NCBI GenBank assembly: GCA_013361525.1
Contig: JABFXY010000078.1
Span: forward strand, 1-47,500
Reading direction: 5' to 3'
Source of the DNA: Polyangiaceae bacterium
Lineage (GTDB): Bacteria; Myxococcota_A; Polyangia; Polyangiales; Polyangiaceae
Length of the DNA: 47,500 nt
Part shown: positions 32,691 to 41,607 of the stretch, one piece after another
Layout: each line of letters begins with the position of its first letter
Position numbering within the stretch: the first letter of the stretch is position 1
Notes under the pieces: model-generated
Told to the model about the DNA's origin: nothing
What the model saw: the letters and a program-made list of their open reading frames with translations, nothing else
The model's database searches: none
Position numbers and translations under genes: made by a program

Positions 32691-35600
32691 TCAGATGAAC
32701 GCAACCGAGTCGAACAGCACGGGTTCGGTCCCGCCGGACACGACCTCGAGCCGCACCGCTTGCACGTTGGTCAGCGACACGGGACGCGTGCGATCGACAG
32801 GTGTGAACGCGGTCAGCGGGATGACGACGGTGTCGAGGTGACGCTTGGAGACATTGGCGAGGAGCGCCGTTCCGCCACCGATATCGAACCACACGCGGTG
32901 GAAGTACGGGCGGTCCGGTGTCTGCACGCCTCGGCGCGATGCGTGGTCTTGTGTCGCCTGACCTTCCCCGGTCGACGTCTCGAGCACGATCTTGAACTTC
33001 GGCATGGTCGAAGCGCGAATGGTCGCGTTGTCGGCCACGTTGTATTGCGCGCCGAGCCTCAACGTGAGCGCGGAGCGCGTGTGGAGATCGCGACTCGCCG
33101 TCGGCACGTCGAGGCGCACGGAGCTTCCCGTGGTGCCCTGGAACAGATTCGTGTCGTGCGGGCAGTGCTGGATCGACGCGGCGTTCGTGCGCGTGACGCC
33201 CGCAGGAAGCCCGGTGGACGTCTCGAACTCGTGCACGCTCACGTGGTCGAGCGGCTGGAACTGAATCGCGATCGCGTGATCCGCATTGATCGCGCGCTCG
33301 CCACGCAAGATCGCCTCCTTCGACGTGTCCGACTTGAAGACGCGATCGAGTAGGGCGCCGACGTAGAAGATCGCGAGGTTGCGATGGCTCTCGGCGGAGA
33401 AGATGAAGGGATCGAACGTCGAGCCGGGCAGCGGATCACACGTGAACGGGTTCACGAACGCGTGCCGCGCATCGACGTAGTTCGGGCACTCGCGCCATTT
33501 CGTGTTGAAGCGGTTGTGCGTGATGCCGCGCGCGAACGCCATCGTCTTGTCGACAGTGGCGCGGTCGTAGAGGGAGAAGCCCGTTCCGTCACGGCTGGCG
33601 GGATCGAAGAACGGCGGGTCCCCGTCGCCGCTCACGTCACCGTCGTGTGACCCGTAGAGGACGAGGTAGCGCTCCGTGTCGAGCACGGTGAGCGCAAACG
33701 GCGCTGGTGCCGTCGGACCGGACCAGTGGAGGAGGGACGGAGGTGGGAACTCCCAATGTGTCGTCGATGCCCTCCCGCGGGAAAAGTCGGTCGGCGCGAT
33801 CGACGCGATGCACCGGACGCGCACGCGCGTTCGGCCCGACCAATGCTCGGCGACCCAAAGCGGATTGGCCGCGAGCTTCGCGGCGAGAACGACGGCTTCT
33901 CCGCCGCGTGAGTGACCGACGAATGCGACCTTGTCGAAGTCGATTTTGCCGCGTAGATCGGCGCTGGCAGCGAGGTGATCCTGAAGCTGCGCGATCGTCG
34001 CCCAGATGAGATCGGCCCTCATCCGGATGCCGGCATCGAGCTCGTTCGCAGGGTTCGTGTCGACGCTGATCGATGCGTAACCCGCAGTCGCGAACGCCTG
34101 CTGGAGGTAGTCGTACCCTTCGAAGCTGTCGATTTCGCGCGGCGGCGACACCGAGTGGTCGAACGCGTTGTGGTTGCCCATGCAGATCACGACGAGCGGG
34201 ACCGGCTCGGTGCGTCGTGCGAGGCCCGATGGCACGATGAGGCGGCCTCGGATGCGGAGCTCGAATGTGTCGCCGGCTGCCGCGCGCGCGAGGCCGAGCG
34301 GTTCGAGTTGCGAGAAACCCAGCGAGAGCGTTCGAGACTTCCACGACATCTCGAACCACTCGCTGCCGTCGTGCTCTTGGGCCGTGATGGGAACCGCGCG
34401 AAAGCCGTCCACTGCGGTGGGACGGATGACGCTCGCCTCGCTCGCGTAAAGCTCTTGCTGGTTGGCGGGTGGTTGCTGCGGCTGCTGCGGGGGCGGCTCG
34501 TTGCCGTTCGGCTTGACCGGTGGACGGGTCGCCCAGTCGTTGTTTGCGACGCAGGAGGGACGCGTCGCCATCGGAGGCGGGGCGAAGACGGAAGGCGTGT
34601 TCGGGCCCAACGACGACACGTCGCGCGTGATGTCCTCGAGGAGGGCGGGTGCGTACGTCCCCGGGATGTCGTTGTGCTCGACGCGCGTTCGCTCGACGCG
34701 GAACCGTTGCGCGAGCACCGTTCGCTGCGCATGGGACGCGAGCAGGCGCTCGAGGTGTCCTTGAATGCGGCGGGCGGTGACCTCGGTCGAGGTCAGACGC
34801 CAAGCGTTGTCTCGAAAGCGCCACGATCCCGGCGGGGCGTAGTTATATCGGCGTCGTCGCGTATCCCAACGCCACTCGCCGCCGGGGTGCGCGCTCGAGC
34901 CTCCCGAGCAGGGTAGATAGAAGACACGAAGACCGCTCGTGGCGGCATTCGCGCCGCGAATTCGGCGTTCGGCCCAGGTCTGAATCGGCCCTTCCTGTCC
35001 ATAGGTCGAGTCGAAGCACACCACCTCGTCCGGATCGGCTCCCGCTTGGAGCAGCAAGCTGAGGCTTCGACCGCCGCCCGAGTGCGCGTGGAAGATGCAT
35101 CGACCGAGTTGGAGCGTCCCTGCCGTTTGCCCGAGGTGGGTCGTCCCGAGCCAGTCGAGCGCGGCGCGAATCAGTCCGTTGAGCTCGGCGACGGTATCGA
35201 TGCGCTCGTGGAACCAGGTCTCGTCGTGAACGTGGTTGCCTCGCGGGACGAGCGCGAGCGTTGGACGAGCTGCGCGGCGCGGGTTGTTGCTCGCGTCCGC
35301 GAGATCGACACCTGCGAGGCGCGCTTTGGTGGCGAGAAAATCCCGACCGTTGCTCCCATAGCCGTGCAAGTGAATGACGATGTCGACGTGGTTGTCGGCC
35401 GGGGCGCGCTCGAGATTCCAGCGCGCTTCGACGTTGTTGCCCGAGCCCGTATTTCCGTCGAGCGGCGCATAGCGAAACGCGCCCCGCCCGTTGCCGAGGA
35501 CGGAGAGCGTTCGAACGAAGGTGTCGCGATCCTCGTACGCATTCCCGACGTGCCACGCCGCCACGGCGGGTTGGGATCCATCGACGCCGTTGGACGTGTG

Positions 35601-36728
35601 GGCGCCGTTCGATGCGTGCGCTCCATTCGATGCCCGCGCGCCATTCGAAGGAGCGCCGATCGGACCGAGCCCGAGCGGATCGTCGGCGGCCGAGAACATT
35701 CGATACGAAGCGGTTACCGGTAGGTCCTCGATTCCCGGTTTGATGAGCGTGATCGAGTTTTGGAAGATCCGCCGATAACTGCGGATGTAGTGCACGAAAC
35801 GGATCGCATTGCGCCGCGGCTGCGCCCATTCGTTGGAACGGGGCGTCGTGTGGAGCGCCCAACGCTCGATCGAAATCGGCTGGCCGTTGACCTGGTGTTG
35901 GGCTTCGCGGCGATGACGATCCGCGGACTGGAGGAAGGTGCGAAACGACCCTTCGCCCATGTTCCAGAGCATGTAGCCGAGCTCTTCCTCGACGATCGGG
36001 AGCTCGGTGAAGCTCATGTTGAGGAAGCGGCTGAACACCGCGTCGACGAGCATGAGCGACAGCGCGTAGAACTTCACCGACGGCTGGACCGAGTACACAC
36101 CTCCGGTTCGCGTGACGCGCAGCTCGGCGTTGACCGCCGCAGAGATGTCCTCCGAGAGCACGCGCTCGGTCACCAGCTGTTGTACGCGCGCCTGGAAATG
36201 ACGCTCCTGGGCGGGCGCGCCGGCGTCGCTCGTGTCGAGGACGTTGTCGGCGGTGGGATCAGGCCGCGTCGTCACGGTGAGCCAGTCGACGCCGAGCTGC
36301 TGGTAGTAAATCGTGCTGCGCATCAGCGCCCGCGCGTTCGCCTCGCTGCTCGCCTGAGAGATGGCGGTCGCGGAGAGCGTCATCGCGGTGCTGCCCTCCT
36401 TCTGCCACTTCGCGAGGAGGACCTCGGGCATCGCGCGTGTTTGGAACGCCGCGCGAATGACCGCCTCGATCTTCTCGCGGGTGAGGCCGTGGTACGGGTT
36501 CGCGTCGACCTCGACGCCGGTCTCGCTCGAGATGAGGGTGCGGCTCGCGGTCGCCGGGTTGTCGGCGCTCGCCAGCGTGTCGCGCAACCTTCCCAAGGCC
36601 TGGACGCAGTGGTCGACCGCCTGACGAAGGAGCGGGGGACCGTCGCCGGTCGAGAGCGACGCCGCCACGGGGTTCCCCATCGAAGCGCCGTTGCAGCCGC
36701 AACCGTTCGCGCCGTTCGTGTTGCTCAT
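32691..36728 (-). CDS. Giant protein with two alpha/beta-hydrolase domains and jelly-roll end
   Basis: 1345 residues. Cys/Asn/Gly-rich N-terminus (GANGCGCNGASMGN), helical region to about 345, then a spacer with SNGARASNGAHASNGAHTSN repeats. Residues about 445-620: first alpha/beta-hydrolase, VIHLHGYGSNGRDF (oxyanion) and CIFHAHSGGGRSL (nucleophile Ser550), PHB-depolymerase-like. A Pro/Gln linker (735-758) leads to a second hydrolase, about 775-1130, with PLVVICMGNHNAFDH and AFVGHSRGGEAVV (nucleophile Ser940), like secreted lipases or polyester hydrolases. The last 200 residues are beta-rich (KFKIVLETSTGEGQATQDHA). No signal peptide. One base separates it from the upstream scaffold paralogue. 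Probably an esterase/lipase pair; substrates unknown. Confidence 0.78.
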   Translation of the reverse strand: MSNTNGANGCGCNGASMGNPVAASLSTGDGPPLLRQAVDHCVQALGRLRDTLASADNPATASRTLISSETGVEVDANPYHGLTREKIEAVIRAAFQTRAMPEVLLAKWQKEGSTAMTLSATAISQASSEANARALMRSTIYYQQLGVDWLTVTTRPDPTADNVLDTSDAGAPAQERHFQARVQQLVTERVLSEDISAAVNAELRVTRTGGVYSVQPSVKFYALSLMLVDAVFSRFLNMSFTELPIVEEELGYMLWNMGEGSFRTFLQSADRHRREAQHQVNGQPISIERWALHTTPRSNEWAQPRRNAIRFVHYIRSYRRIFQNSITLIKPGIEDLPVTASYRMFSAADDPLGLGPIGAPSNGARASNGAHASNGAHTSNGVDGSQPAVAAWHVGNAYEDRDTFVRTLSVLGNGRGAFRYAPLDGNTGSGNNVEARWNLERAPADNHVDIVIHLHGYGSNGRDFLATKARLAGVDLADASNNPRRAARPTLALVPRGNHVHDETWFHERIDTVAELNGLIRAALDWLGTTHLGQTAGTLQLGRCIFHAHSGGGRSLSLLLQAGADPDEVVCFDSTYGQEGPIQTWAERRIRGANAATSGLRVFYLPCSGGSSAHPGGEWRWDTRRRRYNYAPPGSWRFRDNAWRLTSTEVTARRIQGHLERLLASHAQRTVLAQRFRVERTRVEHNDIPGTYAPALLEDITRDVSSLGPNTPSVFAPPPMATRPSCVANNDWATRPPVKPNGNEPPPQQPQQPPANQQELYASEASVIRPTAVDGFRAVPITAQEHDGSEWFEMSWKSRTLSLGFSQLEPLGLARAAAGDTFELRIRGRLIVPSGLARRTEPVPLVVICMGNHNAFDHSVSPPREIDSFEGYDYLQQAFATAGYASISVDTNPANELDAGIRMRADLIWATIAQLQDHLAASADLRGKIDFDKVAFVGHSRGGEAVVLAAKLAANPLWVAEHWSGRTRVRVRCIASIAPTDFSRGRASTTHWEFPPPSLLHWSGPTAPAPFALTVLDTERYLVLYGSHDGDVSGDGDPPFFDPASRDGTGFSLYDRATVDKTMAFARGITHNRFNTKWRECPNYVDARHAFVNPFTCDPLPGSTFDPFIFSAESHRNLAIFYVGALLDRVFKSDTSKEAILRGERAINADHAIAIQFQPLDHVSVHEFETSTGLPAGVTRTNAASIQHCPHDTNLFQGTTGSSVRLDVPTASRDLHTRSALTLRLGAQYNVADNATIRASTMPKFKIVLETSTGEGQATQDHASRRGVQTPDRPYFHRVWFDIGGGTALLANVSKRHLDTVVIPLTAFTPVDRTRPVSLTNVQAVRLEVVSGGTEPVLFDSVAFI

Positions 36729-36729
36729 C

Positions 36730-37965
36730 TCATCCTCCCTGTGCGCTACGCGCGCCCGCGTCGGTCGACTGCGACGCAGGCGCGTTCGCGGTCGGGTTGG
36801 CTGTGTGCTGCTGGATCTGCGCGATGACCCCCGTCTTGGCGAACCGCTCGAGCGGGAAGTAGTCGCTCTTGAACTTCAGATCGACCTCGGCCGTGAGATC
36901 GGTGTCCATCTTGATCTCGTCGCTCGAGCCACGCTTTTGCGTGCTGACGTACGCGACGCTCGTGCGCGCTTTGAACGTCGGGGATCCGAAGATGGACCCG
37001 ACGAGACCGCCGCCGGCGCCGAACTCGTTTTCGTGTTTGAAGTCGAACTGGCTCGCGCTCTCGGCGTTCGCCTTGTCCTCGGCCTGCAGGTGGAAACCCA
37101 TCGTGGCGCGGATGCGCCCGCTGGTGATGACGATGCGGTTGATGCCCATGAGCACCATCGTCGAGAGCATCTGCAGGCGGCTCTGCGCGAGCTTGCGGCG
37201 GGCAGCGGGAACGAACTTTTGCTCGGCCGAGTCGTCGTTGACCGACACGTTCTCGGGCATGTCGAGAAGCGATTTGAAATCGGGCGGGTCCGTTTCGGTC
37301 TCGCGCGCTTTCACGCGCGCCTGCCCTTCCTGGATCTCGAGCTTGAAGTGCTCTGGATACGAGCTCGTCAAGAAGTCGCGCGCCTGGTTGTCCGTGATGT
37401 TCTCGGACATGAACTGGTCGACGGTCTTCGCGACGTTGGCGAGCAGCTTGCCGTACGCCTCCATCTGCTGAATCGAGGCATCCACGATCGCGTTGAACGT
37501 GCCTTTGATGAGATCCGCGACGAAGGTCGGGAACGCGATCGCGTTGAGTGTCTCTTTGGTGATCCTCCCGGCCGAGCCCGTCGCGCGCGTCGCGAACTCG
37601 TCGGCCGCGGGACCCTTCGGAGCTTCGGCGCTTGCACGCACGGGCGCTGCGGCGGCAACAGCGGACGGATCTTCGTCGACGGTGCGCAGGACCGGCACCT
37701 GATCGAGGCGCTTCGATTGGACCCACTGATCGCGCACCAACGAAGCGTTGTAGGAGGCGATCTTCACGAGGTTGTGGGCAAGATCGCGCTGATCGTCCTT
37801 GTTCATCCGCGCGTACGCGGGCGACGAATGGAGTAGCTCCTTCACTTGAGCGCGCACGAGCGCGAGCACCTCGGGCGTCGTCTTCACGCCGGCAGGATCT
37901 GCGGGTGCGGCGAACGGAGCGGGCAGGGCTTCGAGGGTCTGCATGGCTGATCTCGGCTCGCTCAA
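36730..37965 (-). CDS. Scaffold-family paralogue 1
   Basis: 411 residues from a TTG at 37965, whose TTGA overlaps the previous stop; an ATG at 37944 is the alternative. I prefer TTG because the resulting MSEPR start mirrors MSAPKR of the neighbouring paralogue. Family landmarks: HNLVKIASYNASLVRDQW, FPTFVADLIKGTFNAIVD, QQMEAYGKLLANVAKTVDQF, ITDNQARDFLTSSYPEHF, FVPAARRKLAQSRLQML, STMVLMGINRIVITSGRIRA and the closing FKSDYFPLERF. N-terminal helices followed by a beta-rich domain, then a short disordered tail. No transmembrane segment or signal peptide. No known family recognised. Confidence 0.75.
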   Translation of the reverse strand: MSEPRSAMQTLEALPAPFAAPADPAGVKTTPEVLALVRAQVKELLHSSPAYARMNKDDQRDLAHNLVKIASYNASLVRDQWVQSKRLDQVPVLRTVDEDPSAVAAAAPVRASAEAPKGPAADEFATRATGSAGRITKETLNAIAFPTFVADLIKGTFNAIVDASIQQMEAYGKLLANVAKTVDQFMSENITDNQARDFLTSSYPEHFKLEIQEGQARVKARETETDPPDFKSLLDMPENVSVNDDSAEQKFVPAARRKLAQSRLQMLSTMVLMGINRIVITSGRIRATMGFHLQAEDKANAESASQFDFKHENEFGAGGGLVGSIFGSPTFKARTSVAYVSTQKRGSSDEIKMDTDLTAEVDLKFKSDYFPLERFAKTGVIAQIQQHTANPTANAPASQSTDAGARSAQGG

Positions 37966-39572
37966 GGCGCGTATGCCCAGTGGGGCGAAGCTGGCGCTTC
38001 GGCGGGCGGGTTCGCAGGTTGATTCGGATTTTCCGCAGGCTGGTTGGCGTCCGCGGCCGGCTGGTTCGCGTCCGCTGCGGGCTGGTTCGCATCGGCTGGC
38101 TGGTTCGCGTCCGCCGCGGGCTGGTTCGCGTCCGCTGCGGGCTGGTTCGCGTCCGCCGTGGGCTGGTTCGCGTCCGCCGTGGGCTGGTTCGCGTCCGCCG
38201 TGGGCTGGTTCGCGTCCGCCGTGGGCTGGTTCGGATTCGCGGGACGCGTCGGCGCGGTCGGCGCGGTCGGCGCTGCAGGAGCCGCGGGCATCGAGCCGAT
38301 CGGACGCATCGCCGGAAGGGGTTGCAGTGGTTGCGGAGCGACGCGCGGGCGACGCTCGCGACGCGGCGTCGAGGCAGGCTCCGCAGGCGCTTCACCCGCC
38401 GCGCCGTTCGGAGCGTTCGCTTCGGGGACCGCGGTCGCAGATTGGATTTGTCGAATGCCCGCGCCGTCGACGAACCGCTCGAGGGGAAAGTAGTCGCTCT
38501 TGAAACGAAGCTCGACCTCGCTCGTGAGATCGGCCTCCACATTCATCTCGGTCGTCGCCTGGCTGCGCGTCGAGCTGACGTACGCGACCGACGCCGAGAG
38601 CGAAGCAGACCAAGGACCGAAGCCGAAGCTCCCCGCAGCGGCGACGCGTGTGTCGAGGTCGGTCGCACGTTGCTCTTGCGTCGTGTCGGTCGTGTCGATG
38701 TGGAAGTTCATCGCGGCCTTGATGCGGCCCGACGTGATGACGATGCGCTGAATGCCCATGAGGACCATCGTCGCGAGCATGCGGTGACGCGATTGCGCGA
38801 GCTGCCGGCGCGCAGCGGGGACCAGCGTTTCTTCGATCGCGTCTTCCTCGAGCGCGACGTCCGTGGTGAGGCCGAGGTCGGTGCGAAAGTTCGGCGGTGG
38901 TCGTTCGTCGCCGCCGTCACGCGGCACCGCGCGCGCGCCCTCGCCCTCTCGCCGCACCATGATGTGCTCGGGGTATCGCTGCGCGAGGTAGTCGCGAGCT
39001 TGGTTGTCCGAGATGTTCTCGGCCATGAACTGGTCGACGCTGCGACTCACGTTCGAAAGAAGCTGCACGTACGCCTCCATCTGTTGAATGGAGGACTGCA
39101 CGACCGAGTTGAACGTCCCGCGGATGAGATCCGCGACGAAGGTCGGAAAGGAAATTGCCTGAAGCGTGGCGCGCGTGACGTTGCCTACCTGGTTCGCTGC
39201 GCGCGTGACGTCGCCCTCCGTTTGCGCGCGCGATACCGCGCGCGGCGGCGGTCGAGGAGGTGGCGTAACCCCAGCGGGAACGGCATGCGCCGTCATCTTC
39301 AGCACGGGTCGCTGGCCGATGCGGAGCGAGTGATAAAACTCGTCGCGCCAGAGCTCGGCTGCGTACGAAGCGACCTTGCGGAGATCTCCGCGGAGCTGCC
39401 TGCGCGACGTCGGAGCGAGCTCGAGGTAGGCCGGGCTCGTCGCGAGCAGCGCGTCGATCTGCGCGCCGACGAGCGCCTCCGTCGCCTCCGACGGGTGCAC
39501 CCCTTCACGCGACGGCGGCGTCGCGAACGGGCCCGGGAGGACCTCTTCGCTCACACGCTTCGGCGCGCTCAT
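37962..39572 (-). CDS. Scaffold-family paralogue 2 with heptapeptide-repeat tail
   Basis: 536 residues from ATG 39572, which overlaps the upstream stop (ATGA). Closest to paralogue 1 (FPTFVADLIRGTFNSVVQSS, QQMEAYVQLLSNVSRSVDQF, ISDNQARDYLAQRYPEHI, LATMVLMGIQRIVITSGRIK, FKSDYFPLERF). From about residue 400 it gains a Pro-rich extension, then nine NQP units of the type ADANQPT/ADANQPA, and ends SPHWAYAP, one of the Trp-Pro tails seen in this cluster. The repeats suggest a flexible spacer that presents the tail. No signal peptide. Confidence 0.75.
   Translation of the reverse strand: MSAPKRVSEEVLPGPFATPPSREGVHPSEATEALVGAQIDALLATSPAYLELAPTSRRQLRGDLRKVASYAAELWRDEFYHSLRIGQRPVLKMTAHAVPAGVTPPPRPPPRAVSRAQTEGDVTRAANQVGNVTRATLQAISFPTFVADLIRGTFNSVVQSSIQQMEAYVQLLSNVSRSVDQFMAENISDNQARDYLAQRYPEHIMVRREGEGARAVPRDGGDERPPPNFRTDLGLTTDVALEEDAIEETLVPAARRQLAQSRHRMLATMVLMGIQRIVITSGRIKAAMNFHIDTTDTTQEQRATDLDTRVAAAGSFGFGPWSASLSASVAYVSSTRSQATTEMNVEADLTSEVELRFKSDYFPLERFVDGAGIRQIQSATAVPEANAPNGAAGEAPAEPASTPRRERRPRVAPQPLQPLPAMRPIGSMPAAPAAPTAPTAPTRPANPNQPTADANQPTADANQPTADANQPTADANQPAADANQPAADANQPADANQPAADANQPAADANQPAENPNQPANPPAEAPASPHWAYAP
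38036..38240 (-). repeat. 21-base tandem repeat coding ADANQP(T/A)
   Basis: About nine copies of a 21-base unit (plus-strand GTCCGCCGTGGGCTGGTTCG and variants). The four units nearest 38230 are almost identical and the others diverge, and one unit is shortened to 18 bases. The recent, uniform copies suggest ongoing slippage and length variation between strains. Confidence 0.85.
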
Positions 39573-40432
39573 GCGTTCGCTCCGGCACCGGCGGCCGCGA
39601 GCCATGCCGCCGCTTGATCGATGATCGCCGTATCGGGCGGGAGCGGGCTCGCGTCGCGGCGTCGGTCGAGGGTGGATCCAGCCCAGCGCAAGACATGCTG
39701 TCCCGCGCGACCCCGCCGCTCGGACGTGCCAATGTCGGGCGCGGCATCACCGGCGAGGGCACGGATCAGATCGGCGGGTGACCGAACACCGACGACCGCG
39801 AGAAGCTCCGGGTTGGAGAGCAACGTCTGCGAACGCGTTGCGAGCGCATGAATGCGTCGTCCAATGCCCACGACGTCGGCGCCTGCTCGCGCCGCGAGAC
39901 CCTGCGCGAGATCCGCGGCGACGAGCGATGCCTGCGCATCGAGACGCGTCGCGCCCGTGCCCGCACCCGCCAGGAAGCGACGTGCGTCCCCGGCTCGCAC
40001 CAGCGTCGTGCAGAGTGCGCCGAGCTGTCCGAGAAAACGATGGTTGTCCGCACGCTCGAGGGAGGCGAGCGGGCCGAGCCCGAAGAGCCTCGCGAACAAG
40101 AGATCGCGCGTGCGCTTCGCAGGCATCCGCGGAAGCTCGAGGGCGAACGCGTCGAGCTGCGCGGCGAGTGCGTAGCCTCCCGACGTGAGCTCGTCGCGGA
40201 GGTTCACGATCCCCTCCGCGACGACCATCAATCCACCACCCTCGAGCTCCGCGAAGAGATAGAGCGCCCCGAGCATCTCGAGCAGCTCCACCGAGACCCG
40301 CGTGGTAGCGACCTGCGGTAGATCGATCGCGAACGGATCGCCGCCGGCGAGCTCGGTCGACACCGCAGCCCAGAGCGCGCGATGTGCGAGCGCAAGGGCG
40401 CGTTCGATCGGTGAGGTCGCGGCGGCGTTCAT
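39569..40432 (-). CDS. Hypothetical helical protein of the cluster
   Basis: 287 residues, no family recognised. Almost entirely predicted helix, Ala/Leu/Arg-rich (ERALALAHRALWAAVSTELA, VELLEMLGALYLFAELEGGG, LLFARLFGLGPLASLERADN), with no signal peptide and no strong transmembrane helix. A short motif LLSNPELLAVVGVRSPADLIRAL near the end recalls HhH-like helix pairs. ATG four bases after the upstream stop and its own stop overlapping the next ATG place it firmly in the operon, between two scaffold paralogues. Confidence 0.65.
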   Translation of the reverse strand: MNAAATSPIERALALAHRALWAAVSTELAGGDPFAIDLPQVATTRVSVELLEMLGALYLFAELEGGGLMVVAEGIVNLRDELTSGGYALAAQLDAFALELPRMPAKRTRDLLFARLFGLGPLASLERADNHRFLGQLGALCTTLVRAGDARRFLAGAGTGATRLDAQASLVAADLAQGLAARAGADVVGIGRRIHALATRSQTLLSNPELLAVVGVRSPADLIRALAGDAAPDIGTSERRGRAGQHVLRWAGSTLDRRRDASPLPPDTAIIDQAAAWLAAAGAGANA

Positions 40433-40436
40433 CGAA

Positions 40437-41597
40437 TCATCCGCGCGATGCGCCCGGTGCCGGCGGCAGCGTGATGGGCGGAAGTTGAGGTGGCGGCGGC
40501 GGAGCCGGCGGCGGCTGCCCGGGAGCCGCCGCCGCGGCGGCGCGCTTCGGCTGGAGCTTCTCTTTGAGATCCGGCTGGATGAGCTCCGTCATCTTGTCGA
40601 GCGGGAACGTCTCACTCCGGAACCGCAGGTTCACTTCGCCGGCGAGCTTGGTCTTGAGGTCGACCGTCGACTCGCTCGACGCCGAATCCGTATTGACCGT
40701 CTGCGCGGTGAACTGCGCCGTGCGGTCCACGGTGCGGTAGCCGCGAAAGATTCCGAAGATGCCCGGCCGGTGACCGGACGTCGTGTTCTCTTGGAAGTTC
40801 GTGGTGCGCGTGCCGCTGCGGCTCTGGCGCGCGGTGTCGCGTGTGTTGAGATCGAAGACGACGCTCGCCTTGATGCTGCCGTCCGTGACGATGAGGCGGT
40901 TGATCCCCATCAGCACCATCGTCGCGAGCAGCTGCTGCCGATCCATCGCGAGCCTGCGGCGCGCGGCGGGCACGAGCTCCTGTTCGACGGTCTGGTCGTC
41001 GACCGTGGTCATCGGATTGGGCAAGCCGAGGTCCTGGAAGAAGTTCGGCATCGTGCCCGTCTCGAGCCCCGGCTTCGGCTTCAGGGTCGGCGTGCCGGCG
41101 CCGAGGTCGAGCTCGAGGTGCTCGGGATATTTGTCGGCGAGGTAGTCGCGCGCTTGGTTCTCCGTGACGTTGTCTTTCATGAAGTCGTCGACGGATTTCG
41201 CGACGTTCTTCACGAGCTCCGCGTACGCCTCCATCTGCTTCACCGACGACTCGACGATCGCGTTGAAAACGCCGTCGATGAGCCCTGCCACGAACGCAGG
41301 GAAGTCGACCTTCTGCACCGAATCGGCGAGAACCTCGCTTCCCTGCTCGGCGGCCGCGGCGCCCGAGCGCGCCATGTCGTCGCTCGCTGTCGCTTCCTTC
41401 GCGATGACGGCCGAGGTCGGCGTCGACTCACCGCGTACGCCGCCGGCGATGTAGCTCGCGATCTTGACCATGTTGTGCGCGAGGTCTTTGCGCGCTTCGG
41501 GCGAGAGCTCGCGGAAGGCAGGCGTGTCCGTCAGGAGGCGGCGAACCTCCCCGCGCGCGATGTCGAGCACCCGTTTGTTCGGAGCCGCCTCTGTCAT
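40437..41597 (-). CDS. Scaffold-family paralogue 3
   Basis: 386 residues from ATG 41597. Same architecture as paralogues 1 and 2 but more divergent: AHNMVKIASYIAGGVRGEST, FPAFVAGLIDGVFNAIVESS, KQMEAYAELVKNVAKSVDDF, VTENQARDYLADKYPEHLEL, LVPAARRRLAMDRQQLLATM, VLMGINRLIVTDGSIKASVV and RFRSETFPLDKM. The C-terminal 40 residues are Pro-rich (PPPAPPPPPQLPPITLPPAP). Conservation concentrates in the membrane-anchor-like amphipathic helix around QMEAY and in the strand pair MGINRxIVT, which may be the assembly interface; that is inference. Confidence 0.75.
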   Translation of the reverse strand: MTEAAPNKRVLDIARGEVRRLLTDTPAFRELSPEARKDLAHNMVKIASYIAGGVRGESTPTSAVIAKEATASDDMARSGAAAAEQGSEVLADSVQKVDFPAFVAGLIDGVFNAIVESSVKQMEAYAELVKNVAKSVDDFMKDNVTENQARDYLADKYPEHLELDLGAGTPTLKPKPGLETGTMPNFFQDLGLPNPMTTVDDQTVEQELVPAARRRLAMDRQQLLATMVLMGINRLIVTDGSIKASVVFDLNTRDTARQSRSGTRTTNFQENTTSGHRPGIFGIFRGYRTVDRTAQFTAQTVNTDSASSESTVDLKTKLAGEVNLRFRSETFPLDKMTELIQPDLKEKLQPKRAAAAAAPGQPPPAPPPPPQLPPITLPPAPGASRG

Positions 41598-41607
41598 GGC
41601 GAAGACC

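Noticed and set aside
38036..38240. CRISPR-like array
   Set aside because: Units are 21 bases back to back without spacers and lie in frame in a coding sequence.
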